Origin: Cristatella mucedo
Lineage: Eukaryota > Bryozoa > Phylactolaemata > Cristatellidae
DNA: 64,000 bases
Assembly (NCBI GenBank): GCA_009760855.2
Contig: WPIO01000057.1
Coordinates: forward strand, 314,001-378,000
Direction: 5' to 3'
In this document: one piece after another, positions 24,066 to 33,937 of the stretch
Layout: each line of letters starts with the position of its first letter
Position numbering within the stretch: position 1 is the stretch's first letter
Notes under the pieces: generated by a model
What the model was told of the DNA's origin: nothing
The model's input: only the letters and a program-made list of their open reading frames with translations
Database searches by the model: none
Position numbers and translations under genes: made by a program

Positions 24066-24604
24066 AGTGTTGCTTAATATTGTGTTTTTTATTTATTGCT
24101 ATTGTTATTGCTAGTGTCTAGCTTATCTTGAGCATCGTTTTGATCCACCATAATACCGGCTATAGATCGATCTGCCGCAGCCTATCTTAAAGCAGGTGCA
24201 GGCGTCAGGTAAGAACAAACGTAAACAATAATCCACCTGCGGTAAAAGCATAGTAGCCTCTCTTGGTGAAGTGGCGCTACTCCTGAGTAAACCGGAATGC
24301 CTGCAGCCAATGTGAACCGCAGGGCTTTGCATCACAGTGGCGTATCCAGGCTGATTACCTTGGCTGTAACGCGAAGCACGTCATCAGGGCAACTTCACCC
24401 AAAGCAAAGGTGAAGGACGCCGACCGTTCTAATGAGGCGGCCAAGAGTAGGGGTGCTGACGACGCTGGCAGTCTACCGAAAGTCAAAATGAACGCTGAGC
24501 TTTCGACGATTGCCCGAACTCGAAGCCGATTACGAAGAGCTTGCATGTGATTAGCTCCTCACACTCACCCATTTCTAGCGGTCACCCATCTACCTGTTCC
24601 TCAC

Positions 24605-24785
24605 CGTTGGTGAGCTGTGATGGCACACTAGGTGAGGCAGTTGCTTTTCAGCACCTCAGCTCCAAGGTCATAGGTTCGAATCATGCGGTGGGCGACAATT
24701 TATTGCCACGGCAAGTGGTGGTAGTACCCGTAGAGGCTCTCCAGTCGCTATATAAAAGAGGCTGTTAAATCAGCCAGTATTTATT
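24605..24785 (+). mobile_element. SINE-B, tRNA-derived, plus, near-complete
   Basis: The tRNA-like head is gtgatggcacactaggtgag with a good B box ggttcgaatc. The middle reads ttattgccacggcaagtgg and the end gaggctgttaaatcagcc plus a T-rich run. It is the reference copy for this family here. Confidence 0.75.
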
Positions 24786-25975
24786 TTTTTACCAAGCCCT
24801 ATCGCTCAGCAGGTTGTCTTCTCTATGATGCAGTGAACATGACACTCAGGAGTGCTCTTGACAAGCATGCTCCCACTCATTCTATTCGTGTGCAAAGTCG
24901 TAGAGATTCCTTTCAATTTACAAAAAAACTCCCAAAGATGCACCGGGTTAAGCGCAGGCTTGAGCGTCGCTTCAATAAATTGGGGTCTGATGCTGATCTA
25001 GTCAATTTCAAAGACTTCCTTACAGTTTACACCCGGAAGCTTAAAAATCCACGGCTCTTTCTTTCACTCGAATGCTGAATTCCTGCCAGTTGGATCCAAA
25101 GTCAGACCCAAAAGATTTTTAAGAGATTAAACTATTTACTGGCCAATGCTGAGAGGTCTGACTCCCCAGATATTAAGGGCTCAGCCGAAAAGTTTTCAGC
25201 CTTCTTTACTGAAAACATTTTTCGCGTTCGTGCCTCCATAAAACCCCCTCCGACTAAAGCAATTGCGTTATCACAACCTGTGACCTTCCTTAAACGTTTT
25301 TCCGAGGTTTCTGCTTGCGATGTGGCCGCCTTAATAAGGTGTGGCAAAAAGAGCTCGTCTCCTGAAGACTCTATACCATCATCTCTGTGGTCTTCACTGG
25401 CAGACCAACTTAGCCCAGCCATAACCAAGATTTGTAATGCTTCTTTGGGAAAAGAAATCGTCCCCCAATTCCTTCAAATCAGCAATCGTTTGACCCATAC
25501 TAAAAGGCCTGGATTAGATACAGAGGTCCTTGAAACTATCGCCCAGTTTCTCTTCTTCCTTTCTTGTCAAAGATTCTTGAAAAAATTGTTGCTAAGCAGC
25601 TGGTTAAACATATTGAAAAGAATGAAATGTCAGAAACATTTCAATCAGGGTTCAAGAGGCAGCACACCAATGAAACTGCTCTCCTCGGTGTTAACAATGA
25701 TTCTACGTGGCAACGATGTCGGGAATGTCACTGCTCTAGCTCTGCCAGATCTGTCTGCTGCCTTCGACGCCATTGATCACGATGTTCTGCTTGAACGATT
25801 GAGAACAACGATCGGTCTGGCAGACAAAGCACTGGCGTGGTTTAAATTGTACTTGTCTGATCATGTTCAACCCGTGTCGTGTAGGGGTCAAGTCTCACAC
25901 ACGAGACGGGTCCCCTGTGGAGTCCTTCATAGGTCTGTACTCAGTCCCTGGCTGTTCTCCATTTATACTCCTCAA

Positions 25976-26155
25976 CTGCTCTCCTGACTCAGCTATACTT
26001 CCCACTTTTTCTTTGTTGCGTGAGACGAAGTCTGTCGGCTACCGAATGCGTACCGAAAGCCGCTTAGGCTGTGAGTGCGCTATACAAAACTCTCCTGCGT
26101 AACACCCATATGGTCTTTATGACTTTGTGGAGTTACAGACGGAGATACATTACAT
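25976..26155 (+). mobile_element. Truncated L2-B 3' end inside the older L2-B copy
   Basis: It reads ctcaactgctctcctgactc, the L2-B 3' UTR, then gtaacacccatatggtcttt and ggagttacagacggagatac, i.e. a short 3' fragment within the older copy. With the SINE next to it, it separates two halves of the same reverse transcriptase. Confidence 0.7.
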
Positions 26156-26295
26156 ATATTTTGGCCTAGCGGTTAAGGTGCTCGCCCCGACCAAGGTCTG
26201 ACCGATGTCGAGGGCTCGAGCCCCGAGGCATATGTGAAGCGCCCGAATATTGATTACGTTCTCTTGGGGCGCTGTATAAATGAATTATATATATT
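26155..26295 (+). mobile_element. SINE-A, plus, near-complete reference copy
   Basis: A perfect A box tggcctagcgg (26162-26172), a B-box-like ggctcgagccc (26213-26223), and an L2-A-like tail: gtgaagcgcccgaatattga, ttctcttggggcgctgta, aatgaatt. Confidence 0.8.
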
Positions 26296-27265
26296 ATATA
26301 TATACTCAACCTCTGGGAAAAAATTAAGGCCCATGGAATAGGATATCACTTTTATGCTGACGATACTCAGCCGTATTTGTCATTCAAACCATCGGAATCT
26401 GCTGCCGCAACTGATAAACTGAATGCTTGCGTATGCCGACATTCGATCCTAGATGTCGGAAAACTTCTGGAAACTAAACTACGAAACCGAACTGCTGCTC
26501 ATAGGACACCCTAAGCGTGTGGCCGGATTAAAAGGCTTTGCTCTTCTAATAGGTGATGCTGTTTTCGACCATTACCACGTGCTCGAAATTTAGATTTGAT
26601 TTTCGATAGTTGCCTAAATTTTAAAAGCTTCATTACGAAGACTGCTTCTACAGCTAGCCATCACTCTGATCCCTGTCCAAGATTAGAAGATGTCTTCGGC
26701 AGTGGCTTGCAAAACAGTTAACTAGGATCTTAGTTCTGTCTCGGCTTGATTATTCTAATTCCCTAAACTGGGCTACCAAAGAAAGCAACTAGGCCACTGC
26801 AGCTGACTATGAATATGGCTGCAAGGCTTATCTTCAAGTTCCAGAGGTTTGAGCACGCATCACCTTTGCCAAAAGAGCCATTATGGATTTCGGTTGAGAC
26901 ACGGATACAGAGCAAAGTTCTTACGCTGACCCACAAGGCCGAGGCCACGGCTTGGCTCCTTCGTACCTAGCTGAACTGCTGCACCAGTTTCAGCCTCTTC
27001 GCCCCTCAGGTGCTATGTGGACAATAAATTAGCTGTTCCGTTCCTCTGCTTAAAGACCGTTGGCGACAGAAGAATTAGCTCTGCCGGTCCTAGACTGCGG
27101 AACTTGCTTCCACAATTCTTACGCAACGACAACTACTCTCCTGTGGCCGACTAGGGCTCATCCTTTTCAGTGGTCCTGAGCTACTACTTCCATGCTACTC
27201 ACTACCTCAACTGCTCACCTGACTCTGCTATGCTTCCCACTTTATCTTTGTTGAGTGAGACGAAG

Positions 27266-28039
27266 TGTTACGTTACTGTGTCTCCGGCTGCGACAGCGTT
27301 GGTGGAGTCTCACGGAGACACGAAGACGATCGGGCGAACGTGACTGGTGAACAAGACTATCTTTATTCCCCCAGCGGGTACATATATGAGGTAGAGGCTG
27401 ACTCACCACAGATAAGGGAGTGCATCCGTGTTGAGCCACCGTGGTGGGCCACGTGCCCACATCAAAGGCCGTACCGCGCCAACCGCCCAACCACCCGCCG
27501 AGAGCGGGGCACCGCACGCCAGTGGCCGAGAAGCAACAGGCACACACAACATCCCTTCCCCCATAGAGTTTCAAAGAAACCACGTAGTCAGCCAGCCTGA
27601 CAGGGGGCGGAGCTCGCGGCCCGAAACTGGTGCAGGCTACGCGACCGCCACTCGCTGGAGGCTCACGTCAGCCCTGCCACTCGCGAGCAGCCGGTCGTAG
27701 ATGCTGCCCACCTCCTTTAGGCAAGGATGGGGCACCACTCCCACTGTCAGGTGGTTCCAGTAGGTCGCATCCGTGCGAGCCCCGATGGCCGGTCGCATGC
27801 GCTCATCGCCGGCCGATTCGGCACTTCGAACACCACTGCGGCTCATTATGGCCTCACCGTTCTCCGAGTTCCACTCCGCCATCTTGCGGTTGTGCTGCTA
27901 AGTGCTCAGCACCGAGACGCTCTCACAGGTGTTCTTCGCCGCCGAAACGCTCATGCTGTTGTTTTTCGCCACAGCGAAGCTCTCGCTGCTTCGCTCCATC
28001 GTCTGCTGCGACCGCAGCAGACGAGATCAATCTTTAAGC
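27266..28039 (-). mobile_element. Candidate solo LTR or compact retroposon, minus
   Basis: The flanks are L2-B pieces in opposite orientations (plus before, minus after), and the insert is unlike them: GC-rich, with TGCTACG at its minus-strand start and CGTAACA at its end, which are imperfect inverted TG...CA ends. An AATAAAG polyadenylation-like signal on the minus strand lies at about 27358-27364, about 95 bases before the end. On the minus strand an 81-codon ORF (27882-27637) starts in AAGATGGCGG, a YY1-type initiator and a good Kozak context. No target duplication was found, so the class is uncertain; a stray gene fragment remains possible. Confidence 0.4.
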
Positions 28040-28044
28040 GTAGC

Positions 28045-28240
28045 ACAACGGAACAGCTAACCTTGCTTTCATAAAGCACCAAAGGGCACGAGGAAGCTGA
28101 CATTGTGCAGCATTTAAACTAGGTTTGAAAGAGGTAAATCGTGGCGGGCCTTTAGGATCAGCACAAGGAACTTGCAGTGTATCTGTGGGTCAACCTAGAG
28201 CCATCGAAGGTACTTCAGCGAAGAAATTTGACAGAATCTC
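28045..28240 (-). mobile_element. L2-B LINE fragment, minus
   Basis: It reads ggaacagctaacc, aggaagctgacattgtgcag, tcgtggcgggcctttaggat and tgcagtgtatctgtgggtca, collinear with L2-B at 57460-57620. Confidence 0.65.
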
Positions 28241-28299
28241 CGGGATTTTCAATAGTCTTGCAGTCACATTCGTAATCATTTTACACTTGTTTTTCATTG

Positions 28300-28435
28300 A
28301 GCATGCTACCGCTGACCGTTCGATAATGCTTTCTTTACAGCAAATTTAAAGTGCCTAGAATGAGGTTGAGTTCTCAGAGGATGCTATAACAAATTTCTTC
28401 TTCTTCTTACTATTATTATTTTTATTATTCAATAG
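28300..28435 (+). mobile_element. L2-A LINE 3' end, plus
   Basis: It reads tttacagcaaatttaaagtg, cctagaatgaggttgagttc and an ATT-rich tail at about 28410-28432. Confidence 0.7.
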
Positions 28436-29640
28436 CAGCTGAAGGGTCTTAATGGCTTTTTTCTTTAGCTCAGCCAAGCAGAATTGCAATGCTCTAGCCT
28501 GCACAGGACATGGTAGATAGTCACACGTCATTATACTTGCTCGTAGTTTCGTAGTTGTTTCCCCTTGCAGCTTTTTTGTGCCTCGAATTGATTTGCATTC
28601 GATCCACGAAGAAGCATTTTTGTCAAATCACTGATATTTGATGTTCCCAACGCTTTCATTAAGTTTAGAAATGGGATAAAAAATTTTACGATTTTCGCAT
28701 AACAGTAGAAAATTATTATGCAAACCATGTCCAACACAGACGTAAATCGGAAGTTGCATGCTTACAAATAGAATATAAACCAATCTCTGCACCGTGTGTT
28801 TCTTGAGCTCCAACTTGCTGAACTTTTTTGCATTGAGGTGCTTGTCTGCAGATTATTGAGGTACATGCTTGTAGCTTTTGAATAGATTTATTTACAACGT
28901 AGCAAAGTGGCTCTGTGCCATGTAAATTTGATAAACCAGCTAATACTTCGCTGATCAAAGTGAGATTTGACGTGTGGTTTTAGCTTGGCTTGTGCACCAC
29001 TGGAGTAGTTCATTTCTGATATCGGTCTAACAATTATCGCTATACATGGCCTCAACCCCTCTTGAACTTAATATTCAGCAGTAATGCTTCATAGTTCCAT
29101 GACATAACTTAATTTTAATTTTTGTGGGTTAGTTAATTTTAAGCCAATTACCCTGAACCTGTCGAAGCGCGGCGGGACATTTATACGATGCAGAATATTG
29201 GATCTGTTGATATTTCTAGATAAGGAATTTTTGGAATTCAGCCACAGAGTGTTACCTAGACTTTTTCATGACGTCCAAAGTTTGACATCGTAGGTATTTT
29301 TAAGTAAAAAAGGAACATTTTGTTAGCACGGTGACACGGCAATCGTTTTATTGGTTGTCATTCAGAGAATAGTTTTTAATTATGGGGCTGAATCGTAGGT
29401 ATTGGTAAGATAACTCAAGCATCTACCCATTTTGCGCCCGTATACCCTTAAATCCAAAGTGCCAGCCTTCGCTGAAAGTGCATAGCTATGATGGCAATTG
29501 TCAAACGTGGACTGCTGTGGGTAAAAGAAACACGCAGCAACAATGCAAATGCTGAAATTGCTGAAGTCATAGACGAAGGCGACGAATATCACGACAAGAA
29601 GATAGAAAATAGAAAACTTCTCCTGCAGTCCTTCGGCCTA
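28436..29640. other. Unassigned AT-rich intergenic sequence
   Basis: No gene, RNA or repeat family was recognised. Confidence 0.4.
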
Positions 29641-30076
29641 GCCCGAACGTAGTCGGATAGAGGGCCTCGTCACACGACCGCTGGCTAGTACACTCGCTCG
29701 TAAAGAAAACGGTGATCCAAAAATGAAGAGTGCCGCTGAATAAATATCTCGATCCAGAGCGTTCGGTCGGACGAGCTCGACGACTATGCGACGTCGGTCA
29801 AGTATTGGTTGCGTCTCGAACGCGTGACACTTCGTGGCGTCTTGTTGAGTTTCTTGTTTTCTTGCTGCATCTGAAGAAAGGTGAGCGTCCGTTGCGAGAG
29901 AATAGAGCGACGCTTAACCGGCGTTAACCTCTTCAGACGCTCGCTGCTGCTGCGCTTGACGATAATCCCTCTTACTCGTGCAGCGACTCTAAAGTGCGAC
30001 GTTCACGTGACCTGCGTCTTCGCTTTATGCTCGTTGCTGCATTATACTGAACTCGCGTCTTCGCGGAGTTCCGAAA

Positions 30077-30119
<43 letters not shown>

Positions 30120-30250
30120 GTCTTACCTCGATCTGCTGATGTTGCTGCTGCGTTTGCAGGAAATCGCGCTAATGCCGGGTTTTTTAAAGCGCGACGGTCA
30201 GTCACTTGCTCTCTTGTTTGCCTCTCACGCTGCTGTTGTCTGAGGTAGCT
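29640..30250 (+). promoter_or_regulatory. CpG-rich patch with (CGG)n and a possible first-exon donor
   Basis: The stretch is rich in CG dinucleotides, contains a (CGG)n run at 30078-30117, and has a strong donor-like AAAG|GTGAGC at 29880/29881 preceded by an open frame from 29730. Together these look like the 5' end of a transcription unit on the plus strand. No partner exon was identified, and it lies between two convergent gene ends, so the gene is unknown. Confidence 0.35.
30078..30117. repeat. (CGG)n trinucleotide repeat
   Basis: About 13 uninterrupted GGC/CGG units; a run of this type is often found in CpG-rich 5' UTRs. Confidence 0.95.
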
Positions 30251-30949
30251 GTTTAAATGTTTGGAGGCTTTGTTCTTTTGCGATCGGAGTCTATTTCCTG
30301 TCAAAATCGCGAACTTTAGTTTAAAACGAATGATTGCCTGGTTAACTTTTGTAGTATCTCCGCCTTGAAAAATTGAATCGTCTAGGTGAATCTGTTACCT
30401 CAATTAAAATTAAATTCTAGTAAGTAAACCTAAATTCTTCACCATTCACTTGCCTGCAGTATTTCACTTTCCTGCTTCCCTGCAACCGCTGTCCTTTATC
30501 AATGCACTTTTGAGTTGCAACTAGTGACCGTGCACACTTGCAGTTATCATATATTTATGCAAACCAAAGCTACACAATTTTTCATTTCTTTGGAAAACTT
30601 TTCGGACCATTTCAGAATATTTTGGACTCACGAGTTAGTACGATTCATTTATAAGAATTTAGAATTAGCTCGACCGCTACCACTTCTAGAAACTTCTCTA
30701 ACATTATAAGTTCACGGAAAATACATTTTACATGTAATGTTCCATTGTAACTATGAAGGTAAATTTTTTCCTATACGTTGAAATTTATGAAATTGTGCTG
30801 ACGGCTATGTTCGCATTAGTCAGCGCCGTTTAGCGAATCAGCATTGACTATCGTGTACATGACGGGCGCGCGAGATACAGAATCGCCGAGACTGCTGCTC
30901 ATGTTTGAATATGTACTGGTAGCACTGGTAGTCCACCCTCCATGTCCGA

Positions 30950-31066
30950 GTAAAGATTTGCTCGTTCAATGAGAGCACCACACTACAACCAAGCAAGGGA
31001 GTCGAGAAAGTTCGATGGATTGGAGGGATTAATCCACAGGTACAGCTATGTGTCATCTGCATAAAG
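30950..31066 (-). mobile_element. L2-A-like LINE fragment, minus, diverged
   Basis: It reads ggattaatccacaggtacag and tatgtgtcatctgcataaag, the reverse complement of the YADD-encoding region. It abuts a plus-strand copy starting at the same place in the element. Confidence 0.6.
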
Positions 31067-32142
31067 ACACTCAGCTGGACCTTTACTTTGATCCCTCCCA
31101 GCCTTCGAGCACCTCGAATTCTCTCAACTCACTTGCTGCATGTATTGATGACATCCGAACATGGATGGCAGCAAATTTTCTAAAACTAAGCGATGACAAA
31201 ACTAACTAGTAATGGGCAAACCCAGTGCAATTCAGAAATTGGAAAGGCCGACGCTCAAAATTGGCTCTGCCAGCCTATCTGCTGTTGAATCAGCTAGAAA
31301 TCTAGGTGTCATATTCCAAAGTGACCTCTCGTTAGAAGACCACATCAGCTCCACAAGCAAGTCTGCCTACTCTCAGCTACATAACATTGCTAAAGTTCGG
31401 GCTTGTTTCGATAAGGATACCACGTCAAAGTTGGTCCATGCATTTGTGACATCCTGTCTTGGCTTCTGTAACTCACTGCTTGCTGGCCTACCAGCATGTG
31501 CGACCAGACGATTACAGCTGGTGCAAAACTCTGCAGCTAGGCTTGTCTTTCGTGAGCCTCGCAGTTGCCACAGCACACAATTTCTCGCCGACCTGCACTG
31601 GCTACCAGTCAAGCAACGGATCGATTTAAAGGTTTTGTCACTCACTTTTAGGTCACTTTATTCTTTGGCCCCAGCCTATCTCTCAGATCTACTCCCCCAC
31701 CAGGTCAAGCATCGTACTAACCGCTTTTCGGAATCCAATAGTTTACCAATACCTCGGGCAAACCTCAAATCCTTTGGAGACTGTGCATTTAGTTCGTATG
31801 CTCCCAAAGCCTGGAACTAACTCCCGATTTGTATTACAACATCCCCTGACTTAACCACATTTAGAAAGAACCTAAAAACGCACCTATTTAGGACAGCATT
31901 TAGTGGGTCTCTGAGATTTGTCCTTCATATGCTTACGCGTGCTGACACTGTGCATGCTGCCACTAACCACACTTACATGCTGACCCTGTGCATGTCACCC
32001 CTAACCATGTTATTCATGTTGTTTATCAAGCATGATATTGCTCACCATTCAATCGCGTTTCCCTTTGCTGCAAATGTAAAGTGCCTAGAAAGAGATTGAG
32101 TTCTCTAAGTGCACTTTATCAAGTGCATTATTATTGTTATTA
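31067..32142 (+). mobile_element. L2-A LINE, plus, 5'-truncated
   Basis: It begins just after the YADD motif (ctcagctggacctttacttt) and runs through the ORF2 C-terminus: an open frame at 31212-31820 contains ARNLGVIFQSDLSL, TSCLGFCNSLLAGLP and [14 protein letters not shown]. It continues through the 3' UTR to gtgcctagaaagagattgag and an ATT tail at about 32128-32142. Confidence 0.85.
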
Positions 32143-33937
32143 GAAGTGAGAGCTTAGATTGAGCTTGATAATCACTCCGGCAAGAGGGAGAGAACTAGTC
32201 GCTTAAAGCATCGGACCAGGTTAAGAGCCCAGAGGAACCCCTCAATTTAGAGGCGTATCAAATTATTGTCCGGCGACACCAACGCTCTGAAGTCATCCGC
32301 TGAGATAAGACCTGAACAGTTGCAGTGTAGCGCCAGTGATGCCCGGATGCCGAGATAGGGAGTGCTCGAGAAGAACTTGTTCATCAACGTCATCAAGCGC
32401 TTAGACAGATCGAGCGCACTATCAGCTGTCAGGTCTTGATAGCTCGCAGCTCAGTAGCTACTTAGCTCTTCTTCATCTGCGACTGGAAAAAAAGTGCCGA
32501 GGTCTTGGCGCCTAAGCAAAGGCCCGCTGTGAGTAATCTTATGTTGACGGACGCGCACATGTTTACTCATCAATACATGACAGGATCGTCTTCTTGCGAA
32601 TAGCGAGCCTTTCGATCAGCTGCAGACCAAATGCGAAAGAAGAAAAAGTCAGAAAAAACAAGCAGCGACTCTAAAAAAAAGTCTCGGCTCATGAGGTCAA
32701 ACTTACATACAAACTTGCAGCAGTGCTGACTCTAGGGAGGAATTGGCTCTAAAAGCTGATTCGAATCATACTAGCTAAGTTTGAATTTCAACGTATAGGG
32801 ACGCATCCTCAGTGCCAACGGATCTTGTTGCAACGGGGCGATGCGTTAAGGAAGCTGCACGTAAAATTATGACTCAAATCGGTTTGCTCAACCATCGGCC
32901 GAAAGGACAAGACAAGTCGCTTCCGGGTAGAAGATTCTGTGTATGACTTGACTTTTGCAGGCACTCCTGACCGGCCGACACTAGTGTTTTTCGTGCCTTT
33001 AAGCAAGCCTGATTAGCCGGCGCCCGGGCACAGCTTCTGCTACTCAGTGACTGCAGGGGGGATATGGAGTGATATCGGTTGGATCCATTGCGATGAGTTC
33101 TGGGCTCCGGTGGGTTGGGTGCCCTGTCGCACGCTCAGCCAGCGACCTTGGTCACTTAGATCAACTCCAGCCAACTTGACCAGCCCACTGGGTAGGTGCC
33201 GTAGCCAGCCTCGCCGGAAGAAGCACCTAGGCAGCAGCCAGAGGAGTGCTATGCTCTCGTCACCCGTGCAACAGCCAGCATAGGACGGACGAACGTCCGT
33301 GACCTCGAACCAGCTAGCCGTCGGCTGCTGTGGCTCATGAGGCGAAAAGTCCACTCTCGGCCGGCCAGCAAACTGAACTGCCAGAGCCGGAGCGCGGCTC
33401 GCCAGAAGGAGCACTCGAAAGCGAGGCAGGCATTCCGCCATGCACACTACATCCAATCTCGAGGGAAAGCGAAAGCTGGTTTCTCTCTCTCTCTCCCCCC
33501 ACTCTCTATTGCGGCTAGTCATGCCGTGCAAATGAAAGACCGTACAAACATACATGCACACTTAAGTCGGTTCGATACAAACGCCGAGCGCAGCAAAAAA
33601 GATTGTGCCACGCTAGGCTGCTAGGCTAAGCCTCGCTATACGATTGTCCAGCCACAAGCTTCCGGTTACGAAGACGGTTACGAAGTCGTAACGGAGGCCA
33701 CCGAGTCCGAAAGCTTCCGGTTACGAAGCCGTCATTACCGAGGCCACTGCTTCTGCCACAGCTTCGACTCTAATCGAGGGTAGAGCGAAATCCAGGGCTA
33801 TTCCGGAGCCCTAAGAGCTAAATCGCATAGGCGTCGAGGGTGCCAGAAACGACGCGTTGAGGGTGCCAGAAAGACAGAACACGATCAGGCCGCCACCGGA
33901 CAAGCCTCGACGGCGAGACCCGACGGACGGACGGCTA
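32143..33937. other. 3' flank of the ELK-like gene
   Basis: Presumed 3' UTR and intergenic DNA for the minus-strand ELK gene. A diverged L2-A-like stretch (tcactccggcaagaggga, caacgctctgaagtcatccg) covers about 32143-32470. An imperfect tandem repeat lies at 33655-33745. No polyadenylation signal for ELK was identified. Confidence 0.4.
33655..33745. repeat. Imperfect tandem repeat of about 50 bases
   Basis: The block aagcttccggttacgaag occurs at about 33658 and again at about 33711, each followed by related gacggttacgaa / ccgtcattaccga sequence and gaggccac. Confidence 0.75.

Larger units (their letters stand above)
22963..24604. other. 3' flank of the MFSD4-like gene
   Basis: It presumably holds the 3' UTR. 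The only polyadenylation-like hexamer I noticed near the stop is attaaa at 23473-23478, which is weak. A tandem 23-bp duplication lies at 23777-23822 and a SINE-A-like tail at about 24000-24065. Confidence 0.4.
24785..27270 (+). mobile_element. L2-B LINE, plus, degraded and split by an insertion
   Basis: An L2/CR1-type non-LTR element. It opens with linker-like sequence (LRSALDKHAPTHS, KRRLERRFNKLGSD at about 24840-24985), then decayed reverse transcriptase: ALPDLSAAFDAIDHDVLLER at about 25740-25800 and a damaged GVLHRSVL (normally GVPQGSVL). The reading breaks at about 25975 and resumes at about 26310 with YHFYADDTQPYLSF (YADD core), then the C-terminal DNKLAVPFL-type end and the 3' UTR near 27255. 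Frameshifts and stops make it inactive. Confidence 0.85.

Noticed and set aside
24605-24700. tRNA gene suggested by a perfect B box
   Set aside because: No complete cloverleaf is evident and the same unit recurs with a common tail, so these are SINEs.
33040-33561. 173-codon minus-strand frame
   Set aside because: No recognisable domain; composition fits chance in GC-moderate DNA downstream of the ELK-like gene.
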